From Plasmopara viticola (lineage: Eukaryota; Oomycota; Peronosporomycetes; Peronosporales; Peronosporaceae): DNA of 64,000 bases. How positions within the stretch are numbered: the first letter of the stretch is position 1; each line of letters starts with the position of its first letter. A program made the translations under genes and the position numbers. The notes below the pieces were generated by a model. It was not told the origin of the DNA. It searched no databases and worked only from the letters and a program-made list of their open reading frames with translations. Positions 21,830-33,229 of the stretch are shown here, one piece after another. Location of the stretch: contig MBPM02000017.1 of assembly GCA_001695595.3 (NCBI GenBank), positions 930,001 through 994,000 on the forward strand. Direction: 5' to 3'.

Positions 21830-22303
21830 TGTTTGATGTGTTGACATCCCGGTTAATGCTACGCGTACGCTGAGGGACCATTGCGATATTTGGGATCGTT
21901 GCTTCCTCGGTGAATGTTATTGCACCTACCGAATAACCTTTGCTTGCTGCTCTATCATACAGATCAACCATGGCCGACATGTTTCACGACAAATACCTGT
22001 GGCCAATCAAAAATTTGCACTGTCAGGAGGACCTTTGTCGATGCAGCGCAGGCGAGGACTAAAAATCTGCAGCCCGTCTAGTTCATCCACAACTGCCAAC
22101 CATTGACAAAATTCGACGAAAGTCTTACATAAAAGAAAACAGATGGTGCCAATCACCTTCAAAAACTTATGCCTGGTATCTTCCGTATAAATCGTCCCTA
22201 GTTCTTTTTCCCAACAAAAGTGACCAGCGCTAGTGGATGCTGCCCACGACAGCTGCCCATCGCAAAAGAGAAGAGTGGATTCTTTAATCAGATGTCGTCG
22301 CAC
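21830..22303 (-). other. P element 1: conserved sequence convergent to the 20279 gene
   Basis: On the minus strand it reads as a coding-like stretch: LYDRAASKG, AITFTEEATIP and a WPQVFV block that match other P copies near 28300, 38000, 44400, 54200 and 58250. An open frame at 22007-22303 covers its upstream part (LAVVDELDGLQIF). Frames are broken between parts, so no complete protein can be read. The family is not recognised. Confidence 0.55.
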
Positions 22304-22452
22304 TTTGACCCTTTGCCTGATTCAAGGGGATCAGGCCTCAGACCAGATGACCTTTCATTATGTCTCCCCGAAGAAGTCAAGGTGTCAAATCATAAGCAAT
22401 AAATCAGCACGTATATCTGTGCCACGATGCTAAGGACCTCATTTATCTCCCC

Positions 22453-22471
22453 TTTCATTCCCCAATTTACC
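22453..22471 (+). promoter_or_regulatory. Initiator-type promoter of the 22498 gene
   Basis: TTTCATTCCCCAATTTACC, about 27 bases before the ATG, in the same position as in the paralogues. Confidence 0.68.
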
Positions 22472-22497
22472 TGTCGCCTTCAAAGTCTACAAAATTC

Positions 22498-23538
22498 ATG
22501 GTGTTCATTCGTCTACAATGTTTCGTGACGCTGACAGTGATCGCTCTGTCCTTGGCGGCGCGAGTCTCTGGTGCTGACAAACCTCAACCGCATGGCCTCG
22601 ACACGCTGCTTTCTACCAATCAACTCCGTTCTCGGCGGCGATGGCCTGCGCGTCTCTTGGCGTCGGGCCCAAGTGCCCCACTATTAGAGAAACTCACACA
22701 TGCACCAGTGGGTAAATGGATTTCGCAGCAAACGGGTCTTCTCCACGCTTCAACAACGGAGAATAGTGTGACTAGCTCTTTTCACTCTTTAAATATCAAA
22801 AAGGTGAATGCGGCCAAGTTTTTTGACGATCCAAAGGTTAAAGCGTGGCAAAAAAGTATCTCGTCAAAAAGTCAAACCGACTCTGATGCGTTAATATTTT
22901 CGACTCTATACGCAGAGCTCAAGGCAAGCGACAACGGCGGAGTCGAAGCCATTGTCGCGCAGGCTGTGAGGAACAAAGACACGCGTGCTATAGGACGCCG
23001 CTTTGAGGAGCTGTTGCTTGGAAAGCTGTCTGCCGGTGTGGCAAATGGCGACGCTGTTGAAACTGGTAATTACTTGCGGTATGTGCTCTATCGAAATGCG
23101 AAGCGTGATTCCGTGAATGAGGACATGAAGACGAAACTTGGCGAACCTTTCTTCACTGCGCAGATCAACAAATTCAAAGAGACGATTTATAAAAGTGAGC
23201 AAACCCCTTCTCAACATTTAGAGAATTACTTTACGATGCTCAGCGGTGGACGGAAGATAGCGGACGTTTTCAACGATTGGCGACCCGTGGAAGGTTTTGA
23301 CAACAATATCTTTTTGTTTAACCAGCTTTTAGCAGAGAAGAATCGTCTCAATATAAACAAGACTTTCGCCGAATTCATGCTGGATACACTGCGTAAAGAA
23401 GATGGATTTTCTCTTGCGACTACCGCTTTGCATCTTAAGCAACTCCAGGAGCATAAAATCTCGGAAGGTCTCCGTAAATTTTTGGTGGATCCGCTATACA
23501 AGATGGTGTCGACGCAGTTGGCACGAAGTCATCCTTAA
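22498..23538 (+). CDS. Secreted RxLR-region/WY-like effector paralogue (346 aa), open
   Basis: It starts MVFIRLQ. The signal peptide is about nine residues shorter than in relatives because the TLCKTANVA-like segment is missing, yet a hydrophobic core (VTLTVIALSLAA) remains. NQLRSRRRWPARLL follows, with WPARLL at 49-54. The body has the VKAWQKSI tryptophan helix, GGVEAIVAQAV, YLRYVLYRN, a longer YKSEQTPS insertion and FDNNIFLFNQLL. The FDNN.F.F form groups it with the genes at 42668 and 56502 rather than with the FNNN.F group. The end is LVDPLYKMV, with no Pro-rich tail. No lesions seen. Confidence 0.85.
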   Translation: MVFIRLQCFVTLTVIALSLAARVSGADKPQPHGLDTLLSTNQLRSRRRWPARLLASGPSAPLLEKLTHAPVGKWISQQTGLLHASTTENSVTSSFHSLNIKKVNAAKFFDDPKVKAWQKSISSKSQTDSDALIFSTLYAELKASDNGGVEAIVAQAVRNKDTRAIGRRFEELLLGKLSAGVANGDAVETGNYLRYVLYRNAKRDSVNEDMKTKLGEPFFTAQINKFKETIYKSEQTPSQHLENYFTMLSGGRKIADVFNDWRPVEGFDNNIFLFNQLLAEKNRLNINKTFAEFMLDTLRKEDGFSLATTALHLKQLQEHKISEGLRKFLVDPLYKMVSTQLARSHP

Positions 23539-23850
23539 GAATACAGCAGTAATGCTGCAACGGTGCGTATGCACATGCTTTTAAGCATGATGTAAACGAT
23601 CTCTCGCAATGACGCCATGTGTTATTTCCGTGTTTGTAGACTCTCTGAAGCCAAAGCGAATGGAAAAGTGACTGTAGAAGGTCCTGCTTCAGTGCCTGAC
23701 TCGTGCTGATTGCGAGAAAGAAGCTTGGAATTCGGCTTGTGGAGTAGCAAGGGTGTTATTTGACCACAGGGCTTGCATGTCAATGATTCACATTTCAAGG
23801 CATCTAAATGAGGTGAATGCGTATACAATCACTTCTTAGGTCATATTATA

Positions 23851-24165
23851 ATAAATGTAGAACGTTTATCCTTTCAAAGCGTCCTATGAACTCCGTAATG
23901 CCCTCTACCGCGTTGCTAAGGCTATCCGAAACTTGGTAAGGATGGAGTATTGTATATAATATACATGACTTATGCCCTACATTGTAAACTTTGTACAATT
24001 GAAGCTTTCTTGCTATCTAATTTATCGAAACAGAAAGTTTCAAGTGCTACAAGCTTTTCATACAGTGTTAAAGTTACCAACTCTTCAAAAAGTGCCTTGT
24101 CTTTTTTCTAATTCCATAAAGTGCGATGATTCACCTCTGCGGCTCTATTAGCTTTATAGATTCAG
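23851..24165 (+). other. Spacer, no gene recognised
   Basis: AT-rich sequence following the conserved 3' flank of the 22498 gene. No open frame with a recognisable product. Confidence 0.4.
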
Positions 24166-24255
24166 TCACAATTTGCTTGCCACTTTGGCAGTCTTACAGA
24201 AAGCAAGAAAGACTACTGTCAGTGTTAAGACGCATCTTAGACACACTGAAACCAT
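24166..24255 (-). pseudogene. Orphan effector signal-peptide fragment
   Basis: On the minus strand an ATG at 24255 opens 29 codons of family signal peptide (hydrophobic core LTLTVVFLAFC, then KTAKVAS) ending at TGA 24168-24166. No motif or body follows. Its upstream side, near 24260-24300, keeps GCCGGCCTTAAAGGCGGCAAAG, a decayed version of the family leader. Confidence 0.75.
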
Positions 24256-25459
24256 GAGCTTTGCCGCCTTTAAGGCCGGCAAATAAAATTGTTGAGGATG
24301 AAAATTTTGGTAGAGATCACAATTCGACAATTTTGATGTTTTGAGAAAATGTTTAATGTACGAGACGATCTCTAATGAGCTCGAATTGTACCTACTAGTT
24401 TATATGCAACCAGTCGCCTAGTATTCGTCATATTTTCGCTGCTGAAGTGTGTTGACTCCACTCGTTAGTAGCACAACTTTTACGTGGAAAATGATTGTTT
24501 GCTCCGAGCCACACAATAAGTTATGTGCAATGTGAACATCGCATCTTAATGTAATTTAAAAAAAACAATATCGAGGCCCAGAAAGCAGGGCTGCACAGTA
24601 TAATCGGAAGCGGTCCCAACGCTGGACTCACGTATGAGCCGTCCTGCGATACTCAATCGTTAAGACAAGAGCAAGAGAGTTTTTAAGCGGTGTCCACAAG
24701 CGCAGCGCAGCTGCTCAATTCATATGGAAAAATTCGTTTCCGTATGTGATAGGCCTCGTATGGTTTTTTTGCTGGTCTGGTGAGCACCATACGATTCAAG
24801 TTCTCCCGCGCACTCTCGAATACTCGAATACTAGTAGATTGGTAGTACAGCATTCCCAGGATATCGAATAGAGTCGGAGGATAACATCAATATGAATGAA
24901 TTACGACGAAAGGGACTGCGATTCTAATTCAAGATGGGTTATATGTGTATTCAATCGTTAATATTCGAGCGATGCTACAATTGGGCTATCAATTACCTAG
25001 AGACATATATATATACTTGAGCAGAATGATTCGTACAAGCTGTATACTAACACGCCTTTTCCAAAAGTGTGGAGGCTGTACATGCGGAGATACTTAAGCA
25101 GAGAGAATATTCATAATACTGAAAAAGCGTTAATCGGTCCAGCAAATAGCCCAGACGACATGCGCCACGCCCCATCAGCCACTTGATGAAAAGAGATTGG
25201 GTTGAAGAGATTGACATCTAATCGGCTCTGAACTTCTCTTTCTAAGACTAAAAATCGTTTGATCCGAGAGAACCCTCACAGGTAAGCGTCAATAAAGTTA
25301 TTGACTTAATGTGTGTTAAAAGCCATTTTAGCACGATGCAAACGAGCTAGGCGAAGCAAATGAGAAGGCTTCTTTCTGATGTACGGGTCCTCAATGTCTT
25401 TTAGGTCGTGCAATCATTTTAGAAATTGTTATATACGGTAGATATTTCTAACACAATAT
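24256..25459 (+). other. Spacer, no gene recognised
   Basis: Array spacer blocks are seen near 24590-24680 (CACGTATGAGCCGTCC region, also near 32290 and 35690), 25070-25105 and 25285-25345. Nothing else supported. Confidence 0.45.
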
Positions 25460-25469
25460 ATTGCCGGCT

Positions 25470-25792
25470 TTTCGGAAACGGTCGGGGTGACGCCCTCCTT
25501 CCAAGCGCGGGGGCTAAATGCTCGCGCGCTTCGGGCAGGTGCTCTCGGGCATCTGCAGGTCATTAACGAGTCTCACCCTCGACGCGACGGTCTCCAGCAC
25601 CAGGGCGCCACCTGGGCTCTTACCAAGTCAGAACTACACAAAATAATGGAAGACCCTCACGGCCTCGGTGCTGGCTGCACTGCCCGCCGAACGAGACCCG
25701 ACGTATGCGGACACCACTCTATGCCGTGGACTAGCCATAGAGCCTAGCACGTGCATAAGTTGGCAACGCGATAACGTAATACAATACATACA
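25470..25792 (+). repeat. SINE-like dispersed repeat, copy 2, with target duplication
   Basis: A GC-rich unit ends in GATAACGTAATACAATACATACA. It is bracketed by exact 10-bp copies of ATTGCCGGCT at 25460-25469 and 25793-25802. A target duplication of this size plus a short tandem tail indicates target-primed insertion, as for SINEs and LINEs. It has no recognisable reverse transcriptase. An 86-codon open frame (25487-25747) runs across it and is also open in copy 4, but it starts with GTG and has no known domain. Confidence 0.87.
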
Positions 25793-26274
25793 ATTGCCGG
25801 CTACCAGATGTTTTCAGCGAAGATGCATTTTACCAAACTTTCTGAGCTAAGGTAGCAGCAAAATAATAAGGGTAAGTGACCCCAATTTCTAGCCAGAATT
25901 GCCCAAATCATTCGAGGAAATAAGTCAACAGCGGCTTTTGGCATCGGTGACTTAATTTAGAAAGGAGGCCGAAAGCACGGGATTTCCAGCTCTCTCTGGA
26001 ATGGTGTCGACCTTTGTCGTGGTAAATAAAAATAACGAGTAAACTTGAAAATGCGCGGGTGTTGCTGCGAGCGAGTAGCTCGTCATCCGCAGGCAACGCC
26101 ATTGTGTCGCAGCAAATAAATGAGTACAGTCAACCGCATTAGAGGTCATTTTGTCAGCGGTACCCTTTTTTAAACTATTGCAATTCTAATTGAGAGCTCG
26201 AGACCAGGTCATCAAATCACGTTTTCATGTGCCAAGATTAAAGATAGACGAGCAATTTGTGGCCACCCATAAAA

Positions 26275-26293
26275 TCTCATTCTCCATTTTACC
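26275..26293 (+). promoter_or_regulatory. Initiator-type promoter of the 26330 pseudogene
   Basis: TCTCATTCTCCATTTTACC, 36 bases before the ATG. This is the cleanest match to the oomycete initiator plus flanking element in the window. Confidence 0.78.
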
Positions 26294-26329
26294 TTACGCC
26301 TCCAACTAGCTTCAAAGTCAGCAAAACTC

Positions 26330-27405
26330 ATGGTCTCGAAGCGTCTACGAAGTGTCTTGACGCTGACAGTGATCGCTCTGGTCACCTTCTGTAAGACTGC
26401 TACGGTGGCGGCGAAAACCTTGGGTGCAGAAGAATCCCATACGCATGACCTCGAGACGCTACCTATCACCAGTTCGCTTGGTTCACGGCGGCGATGGCCT
26501 GCACGTCTCTTAAAGTCAGTCGCTGCTTCAGAAGTCTTTTCGAACTTGGCAAACACACGGTTTGTAAAGTGGTTTTACAATCGAAAAGTCCCAAATAACG
26601 CCCCCATTGATCAGCAAAATAGGGTGGCGGACCTTTTCAACTCTCACAAAGTCAAAGGCGTGAACCCACAAGACTTTTTCAAGAGTGAGCAGTTCATAAA
26701 ATGGAAAATCGACGTCAAGGCAATCGATGAAAAAGATGAGCCTGAAAAAATAATGCTTTCAACAATGTTGAAGGAGTTCAGTGATAATGTCAATGGCGGA
26801 GTTGACGCAATCATTGCGCGGGGTTTAAATGACCCGAAACGTATAGTTTGGCGCTTCGCTTTGAAAAACATCTGCTAAATACGATGGTCGATGGCCTACA
26901 AAACGAAAACTCTCTCGTTGAAAGCCAGTTCGTGCGTTATGTGCTCTATCGAGATTCGGACCGAGATACCGTGATACGAAAAATGCAGCATCTGCTGAAG
27001 AGGGATCCTCACCTTCCGTGGTTTTCTGCACTTGAAAAAAAGTTTTTTCCTGATTCAAAGCCCTATCCTGTGAAATTGAAATCTTACTTCGATATGATCA
27101 GCGGGGGCAAATTGGTGAAGGACGCAATTAAAAAGCTGGGTCCTGTCAATGGCTTCAACAACAATGCATTTATGTTAAAATTGCTCTATAATAAGGCGAC
27201 TGAAGGACAACGATCCAACGAGGAATTCGTCAATTACATGCTGACTACACTGCGTAATCCGAAGTGGAGTAACAACAAATTTCTCTCATCTCTCCGCAAG
27301 CTCGTGGAAAACGATGTACCGTATGATCTTCGTACCAAGTTGCTGGAGCCAATGCTGACGACTGCGTTGAAACAGGTCAAAGCGTCGCGAAGTGATCATG
27401 CGTAA
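26330..27405 (+). pseudogene. Effector-like paralogue with a single frameshift
   Basis: It starts MVSKRLR, with a signal peptide (VLTLTVIALVTFC), RRRWPARLLKS and FIKWKIDVKA. The first frame runs to a stop at 26876-26878; from about 26842-26850 the family reading continues in the next frame back (one base missing) through a RFEKHLL helix, FVRYVLYRD, FNNNAFMLKLLYNKAT and LLEPM to a normal stop at 27405. Everything else, including the promoter, looks intact. It is either a very recent pseudogene or a sequencing or assembly error; a resequenced read would settle which. Confidence 0.82.
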
Positions 27406-27980
27406 TGGGATACACCGGTACGTACGTAGATGATTGTAAACAATTTCTCGCGGTGACGTTATGTGTTGCTTATGTGTTTGTACAGATTCTGTAGCCAAAG
27501 CGAAGTGAAACTTCGGGAGACTGGAGGAGGTCCTACGTCAGTAGCAGAGAAGACTTGACTCGTGAGGATTGAGCAAGCGACGCTCGTTACTTGGCGGCAA
27601 GAGATTTTTCACAAGGCTTGCATGGCAACGATTTACATTTCGAACTTCAATGAGAATCATCCATATTTTACACTCGCATTGCATTCTTAGATCATGTTAC
27701 TCAAAAGGCTGTTAGAGCTGAATAATGGTCCCCCTCTTAAGCAATTTCCTTGTATAAAGACAAATTGATCATTCAAGCGTCCGTAATGCCTTCTCCTCAG
27801 AGTCGTCTCTGTATCGTGCCTGCCTTTTTCACTAAGTTGTATACATTCACCTCTAAGAGGTACAAAGGTCATTCACAAATTGCTTTCGATACGATGGCGT
27901 GTTTAAATATTTGCGGGAAAAGCCTTCGACTCTTTGATGTATGTGCAAAGCTCGTTATGATCGATGCTTTGTGAGTGGCT

Positions 27981-28136
27981 TCAAGAGATGTGCACGCGAC
28001 CGCCGTCGACGAAATTGAACGTCAGCGTCATTGGCTTCGGAATTCGCAGTCTCGCCGCCACATTAGCTGTCTTACAGAGTGTCAAAAGAGCGACTACCGT
28101 TTGCACTAAGATGCAACAAAGTCTTATTGAGACCAT
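27981..28136 (-). pseudogene. Orphan effector signal-peptide fragment with a 51-codon frame
   Basis: ATG at 28136 (minus) starts MVSIRLCC, then hydrophobic VVALLTLCKTANVAAR, which matches the family signal peptide. After residue 29 the reading turns into unrelated sequence and stops at 27981. An upstream in-frame extension exists but lacks family similarity. No effector body lies to its left. Confidence 0.75.
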
Positions 28137-28258
28137 AAGCTTGCTCAGCGTGCTGAAATTCACAGTCACCGCGTGATACCGTGTTCTACTCGTTTCTTGC
28201 ATATACGCAATTTGTATGGCCAACAAGGTAATTAGGCTGCAGAATTTGAATCCTCGCC

Positions 28259-28495
28259 TTGACAAACATTTCTTTAGCATCACGAAATTTGAATCAGCCA
28301 CAGGCATTTGTCGACATGCTGTCGGTCGTACTCTTTTTGTATGACAGAGCAGCAAGCAAAGGGTCTACAGTCGTTTTAAATACCTCCACCGAGAACGCAA
28401 CGATCTCAAGTATCGCATTGGTCTCTCATCGTTCGGGTCATCAATTTGGGTCTCAAGCTCGACAGCTACATCAAACACGTGTATATAAGTATTAG
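28259..28495 (+). other. P element 2: conserved sequence convergent to the 29113 gene
   Basis: A 78-codon plus-strand frame contains NLNQPQAFVDMLSVV, LYDRAASKG and TSTENATI, the best-preserved copy of the P sequence. It lies downstream of the minus-strand effector and points toward it, the same arrangement as the plus-strand genes with their minus-strand P copies. No known domain recognised. Confidence 0.6.
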
Positions 28496-28844
28496 TGGCA
28501 AAGTGCACATCATCGCTCCATATATGAGGTGGACACATACAGGATACCTTTCGAATAGGTACAACATTGACTGTAAATATACAAGTTCACGTAGTCACCA
28601 CAATAGTGCCAAGAATTATGATACATTTCATCCGGAAATTGTCTTCGAATAGGAAAAAAGGTCGGAAACGCGAGAGGGGCCAAAGGTTCTTTATAATGAG
28701 CAACTACCTGATAGCTCTAGCGATTCGACAAAGATCGTTTTGGAAGCTCAAATCGTAATCTAGTTCACCAAACGAGGAAAACTAGACTCAAGACAGAGAA
28801 TAACCATTTCCGGCCTCAAAAGAAGGTCAAGTAAGATGATCTAA
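28496..28844 (+). other. Spacer between P element 2 and an effector 3' flank
   Basis: No gene seen. The sequence has counterparts near 33430-33660, in the neighbouring inverted unit, so it belongs to the same duplicated block. Confidence 0.45.
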
Positions 28845-29112
28845 AAATGCAATGCGAGTGTATTCATATGTCATTACATCATTTCAATAAATCGTTAACA
28901 TGCAAGTCTAATGTTCAGATGACTCCCTTGCCTGCACCAAGCGTTGCTCTCTTTTCCAGCACGAGTCGAGTCTTCTCGACTGTTAGCGCGGAACTTTTCC
29001 CAATCACATTTCTATCTGCTTTGAGTATTGCAATTGTACAAACAGATAACGTCAATGCAAGTTTTCGTATACGTCATGTGTAAACCATCTCCAAACGTAT
29101 CGGTGGATACCG
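28845..29112 (-). repeat. Conserved effector 3' flank, inverted
   Basis: AATGCAATGCGAGTGTATTCATATG is the reverse of the far end of the plus-strand 3' flanks, and CGTTAACATGCAAG and GACGAGTCGAGTCTTC-type blocks follow in the expected order up to the stop of the minus-strand gene at 29113. Confidence 0.72.
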
Positions 29113-30177
29113 TTATTTAGGAGCTTTTGGCGGTGGTGGAGGCTTTGGTGCTGCCTCCAACATTGGGTCCACCAACTTTGAATTAAGATCATTCGGTAAT
29201 TTCTTTGTATTGAGTAACTTGAGAGAATCGCGAATACTGCCGTCTTTCCACCCCGCCTTTTGCAAAAGTTTCACCATGTATACGGCGAAATTTCCTTCTG
29301 GCTTAATCTCCATCGCCTTCTTTCGAAGCAAATCTAACAAAAAAGCACTGTGTTCGAATCCTGTGCCCGATTTCAGACGAAAAAACACTTCATCAATCGG
29401 CTTGGAGTTATTAATAATCTCGAAGTATTCGCCTAGTTGTTCAGACGAGGTCTTTGATTCATGCAAAAACTGGTTTTCGAGTGAAGAAAACCACAATTTC
29501 TCGTCTTCTTTTTCCAGCACTTTCTGCATTCGCAATACCACATCATTTGACTGGCCACCTCGGTAATACACATAACGCAAAAAACTTCTTTCGGAGTCAT
29601 GCCCTTTGGCGGCCATGCCATTGACCAACCTGGCTAGCAGTAGATTCTCAAAGCGCTGTGCCGTTCCAACAGTAGCCGGGTTATTGAAAGCTTTCGCAAT
29701 AAATGCATCGACTTCGCCATTGACATTGTAACGAAACTTTTTAAACATAGTTTCAAACATCAACTTATCAGCATCTTCTCCGTACTTTTTCTTGACTTGT
29801 TTTTGCCAGCTTAAAAAGCGTTTACTCTTGAAAAAGTCTTCTGGTTTTGACTTTCTGAATTTGGGCATCTCGAAAAGGTCATCCACAACAGTTTGCGGAT
29901 CTTTGGAGGGTTTATTTGGGACGTCTTGTCGGCCAAACAACTTTCCAGCCCGTAAACTCGACAAATTCAAAAAGCCTGCTGAAGCCGCGGCCTTTAAGAG
30001 ACGTGCGGGCCATCGTCGCTGTGAACGAAGTGAATTGGCGTTAATCGGCTTATCTGGACCATACGTTTGAAGGTCCTCCACACCAGAGGTCCTCGCTGCT
30101 GCGTTGGTAGTCTTGCACAAGGTGAACACAGCGACCACTGTCAGCGTCACGACACACCGAAGACACATCGAGATCAT
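29113..30177 (-). CDS. Secreted RxLR-region/WY-like effector paralogue (354 aa), open, minus strand
   Basis: The start at 30177 (MISMCLRC) was chosen over an upstream ATG at 30204 by alignment with the family. The signal peptide has the core VVTLTVVAVFTLC. NSLRSQRRWPARLL follows, with WPARLL at 56-61. The body has FLSWQKQVKKKYG, a VNGEVDAFIAKAF helix, FLRYVYYRGGQ, and GFEHSAFLLDLL in place of FNNN.F. An LFGRQDVP segment unites it with the broken genes at 33965 and 36287 as a subgroup. It ends with a Pro-rich tail (PPPPPKAPK). No lesions. Its upstream region has only a weak initiator (TCCCTAATTTTCCATTTTCCC near 30217-30239), so expression is less certain than for the plus-strand genes. Confidence 0.85.
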   Translation of the reverse strand: MISMCLRCVVTLTVVAVFTLCKTTNAAARTSGVEDLQTYGPDKPINANSLRSQRRWPARLLKAAASAGFLNLSSLRAGKLFGRQDVPNKPSKDPQTVVDDLFEMPKFRKSKPEDFFKSKRFLSWQKQVKKKYGEDADKLMFETMFKKFRYNVNGEVDAFIAKAFNNPATVGTAQRFENLLLARLVNGMAAKGHDSERSFLRYVYYRGGQSNDVVLRMQKVLEKEDEKLWFSSLENQFLHESKTSSEQLGEYFEIINNSKPIDEVFFRLKSGTGFEHSAFLLDLLRKKAMEIKPEGNFAVYMVKLLQKAGWKDGSIRDSLKLLNTKKLPNDLNSKLVDPMLEAAPKPPPPPKAPK

Positions 30178-30239
30178 GAAAGTTGTCGGCTTTCGAAATG
30201 GCAAGTGAAGGGAGGACGGGAAAATGGAAAATTAGGGAG

Positions 30240-31731
30240 TATAAGAGACCACAATTTGTTGCACTATCTCGGCACGAAGATACGTTGATATTACAATCCG
30301 TCGAGTTACCTAGTCTCAAACTCTCCCGCGGGATCGGTCTTTTGATCTGCAATGGCTACCAAAAGGACCTCAAACGTTTATTTATCTATTGTACCGATGA
30401 TTTGCGAATTGCGTTGCCTCTTGAGGAACGAATTAGATGCTCTACACCCTGCCACCAGATTGTTAACTAGTTCTCTATGAATAAACCATCATTGCTGCGG
30501 TTTTGCTCGTTTTTTTGTATGCAATTTATGTAGCCCCTTGCCACGACAGTCTCTAATAGATGAATGCTGTACTATCGGCCTCCAATTTTTTATTTGTTTT
30601 AAAGCTCGCTTTTTGTCTTCTACTGACCTTGGAATGTTCAATTGTTTTGACGACCTGTACATTGGCATACCATTTTCTCATCAGCTCGCTCACACTCGTT
30701 CGTATCATGTTGAGCTCGCCCTTAACACGCATAAAGTCAACATTTCTATCGACGCTTACCTCTAAGATGAAGCAGTCTCGTGGCTGATTCTCGGGAGAGA
30801 AGTTCAAAGTCGAGCGGATGTCCATCCTACTCTTCATTTTTCGCAGCAAGTGGGTGATGGGGCTTGGTAGTGCATGTAGTCTGGCCGTCAACTGGACTGC
30901 TTTGCGCAATTTTTTAAATTACAGATGTTTTTTTTGCGTAAGTTTCTCCGTATGTACCGCCATCCAAAGAAAGTGCCGTTGTGCACGACCTCTACATTCT
31001 GCTTTCCATCACACAAAAAGTGATTGACTAGCTAGAGCCATGTGCACCGTCAACGGTAGTAAACACCGTATCTAAGGGAGTATCAGAGACCACAAATTGT
31101 TGCACTATTCTCGGCACGAAACACGTTCATATTACAATGTGACGATTTACATAGTCTCAAACGCTTCCGCGAAATCGGTCTTCCAATCTGCATTGGCGGG
31201 TACCGCTGCTACCAAAAGGACCTCGAATGCTTGTTAATATATTGTATCGATTATCCATGAATCGTCCACGCTGGCGCTACCTCTCAAGTGTGCGAATAAC
31301 GAGCTACTTGCTCGCATCTCTACCCTGCCACCAGATTTTTAACTAGTTCTCTATGAATGAACCATCAGTACCAGGTTTTGCTCGTATTTTTGTATATACG
31401 CAATTTATGTGGCCCTTTGCCGCGACAATTTGAAGACAGCTGGGAGTGAATGCTGTACTATCGGCCTCCGGTTTTTAGTTTTTTAGAGCTCGCTGTGCGT
31501 CTTCCGCTGCGCTTTTACTAACAACATCTGGATACCGGCAATATTTTGTTTTGGGAATATATGTTTTCGCACATTAAAAATTGACAAAATCGAATGCACG
31601 AGCTTGGAATGTTTAAGTGTCATTGACGGCCTGTAGTCAATAATTTTACTGACGCTTACCTGTGAGGAATATCTACGATCAAACGAACCTATGACTCTCT
31701 CGAGATAAAAAAAATTAAGGTCGATTCGCAG
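30240..31731 (+). other. Spacer, duplicated internally
   Basis: No gene is supported. The stretch 30238-30480 is repeated at 31080-31350 (both contain a GGGAGTAT.AGAGACCACAA start and a GCCACCAGATT.TTAACTAGTTCTCTATGAAT end), and again more loosely at 34955-35210. The stretch 30720-30850 carries the ACGCATAAAGTCAACATTTC spacer block seen near 35580, 38630 and 55850. Confidence 0.6.
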
Positions 31732-31744
31732 CAAATGGGTGATG

Positions 31745-32073
31745 CGAAAAATAGATAGCTTGAAAAAGGTTGGGGTGACGCCCTCCTTCCAAGCGCGGGG
31801 GCTAGATGCTCGCGCACTTCGGGCAGGTGTTCTCGGGCATCTGCAGGTCTCTAACGAGTCTCACCCTCGACGCGACGGTCTCCAGCACCGGGCGCCACCT
31901 GGGCTCTTACCAAGTCAGAGATAAACAAACTAATGGAAGACCCTCGAGACCTCGGTGCTGGCTGCACTGCCCGCCGAACGAGACTCGACGTATGCGGACA
32001 CCACTTTATGCCGTGGACTAGCCATAGAGCCTAGCACGTGCATAAATTGGCAACGTGATAACGTAATACATTA
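31745..32073 (+). repeat. SINE-like dispersed repeat, copy 3, with target duplication
   Basis: Same unit as copy 2. It is bracketed by CAAATGGGTGATG (31732-31744) and CAAGTGGGTGATG (32074-32086), 12 of 13 bases identical. The empty-site sequence GCAGCAAGTGGGTGATGG survives in paralogous spacers at 30841-30858 and, with small changes, near 41145, which confirms the insertion point. Confidence 0.9.
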
Positions 32074-32086
32074 CAAGTGGGTGATG

Positions 32087-33229
32087 GGGCTCGGTGCATA
32101 TACTGGACTGATTAGCGCCTTCTCAATAATACACATGCTCTATAAAAAGAAGGTGCGGTTGTACACAGCTTTCACATTCTAGTATATATCGCACAAAAAT
32201 AATCGAATACCGTATCCTGAATGTGATTTAAAGCCTCCCCAGAAAACAGAGACGCACAGAATTATCAAAGGCGGTCTCAGCGCCGAGCTCACGTATGAGC
32301 CGTCCCAAGATAATCAGTCGTAAAGACGCGGGAAAGGAGGTGCCGAAGCGTAATCTACAAACGCAGCGTAGCTGGTCATTTCGTACGGAAAGTTCGGTAC
32401 TTACGCACTCTCAAATACTCGAATTCTGATAGGTGACTTGATTAGGAAGGAGGTTGATAGTACAGCATTCCCAGGAATTCGAACGATAGCGTCAATATAA
32501 CTGACTATGAAAGGGACTTTGATTTTGAATTACTTAAAATAAGAGATGTTACAATTGAATTCAGTGCAACACTCTATACCCGAGAGACATATGATGTGGC
32601 ATAGGTCAATTAGTCGTAGTACATGATGTCCTCACAAAAATCTGCGACGTGGTGAAAAAATGAGGTAATTACCAATAAAAACACATTTGGTGCTAACTAC
32701 CCGCGAAAAAATCATGTCCGGGATATTTCTAATTAATCGTCTACGGTTTTTGTTGTGACTGGTCGCTGTGCTCGTTGGATGCATCTCCGTAGCTCGCTTT
32801 GTTCGCGACTTAACGATCAAAATATTCTTAACGTTTCATCGGCGAGCACAGTGTTGAGCCCGTTTTCGAAAGTAGTGCGCAGCCCTGTTCTGAGGCTCTC
32901 AAAATTAGCATGATACGAATGGGTGCAGGCAAAGCGAAAGAGAAGATTATTATCAATTTTGGCTCAGTTTTTGTACGCTATATAGATTCCTGACACAAAA
33001 TATTGCCGGCAATTAAAAAGCCAAGCTAAAGCGAGCTCTAAATTTTAGGTTCAAACATACCATTTAAATTGATAAAAAGAATTAGAATCGGAACAGCATT
33101 CCCAACTCTCTTCAATTTGATGTCATAGCATAAGGCCACATTAATTGCGTTTATGCAAGAAGCGAGTAAAACAAGTTTGCACGCGGTAATGGTAGTTGAT
33201 TTATAAAACACTAATCAGCAATGTGGTGA
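32087..33229 (+). other. Spacer, no gene recognised
   Basis: It has array spacer blocks near 32285-32310 and 32770-32900 (CAGTGTTGAGCCCGTTTTC, repeated near 38330). Nothing else. Confidence 0.45.

Noticed and set aside
25487..25747. 86-codon open frame in the SINE-like repeat, also open at 41557-41817
   Set aside because: It starts at GTG, is broken or altered in copies 1, 3 and 5, and has no domain; probably an effect of GC-rich composition.
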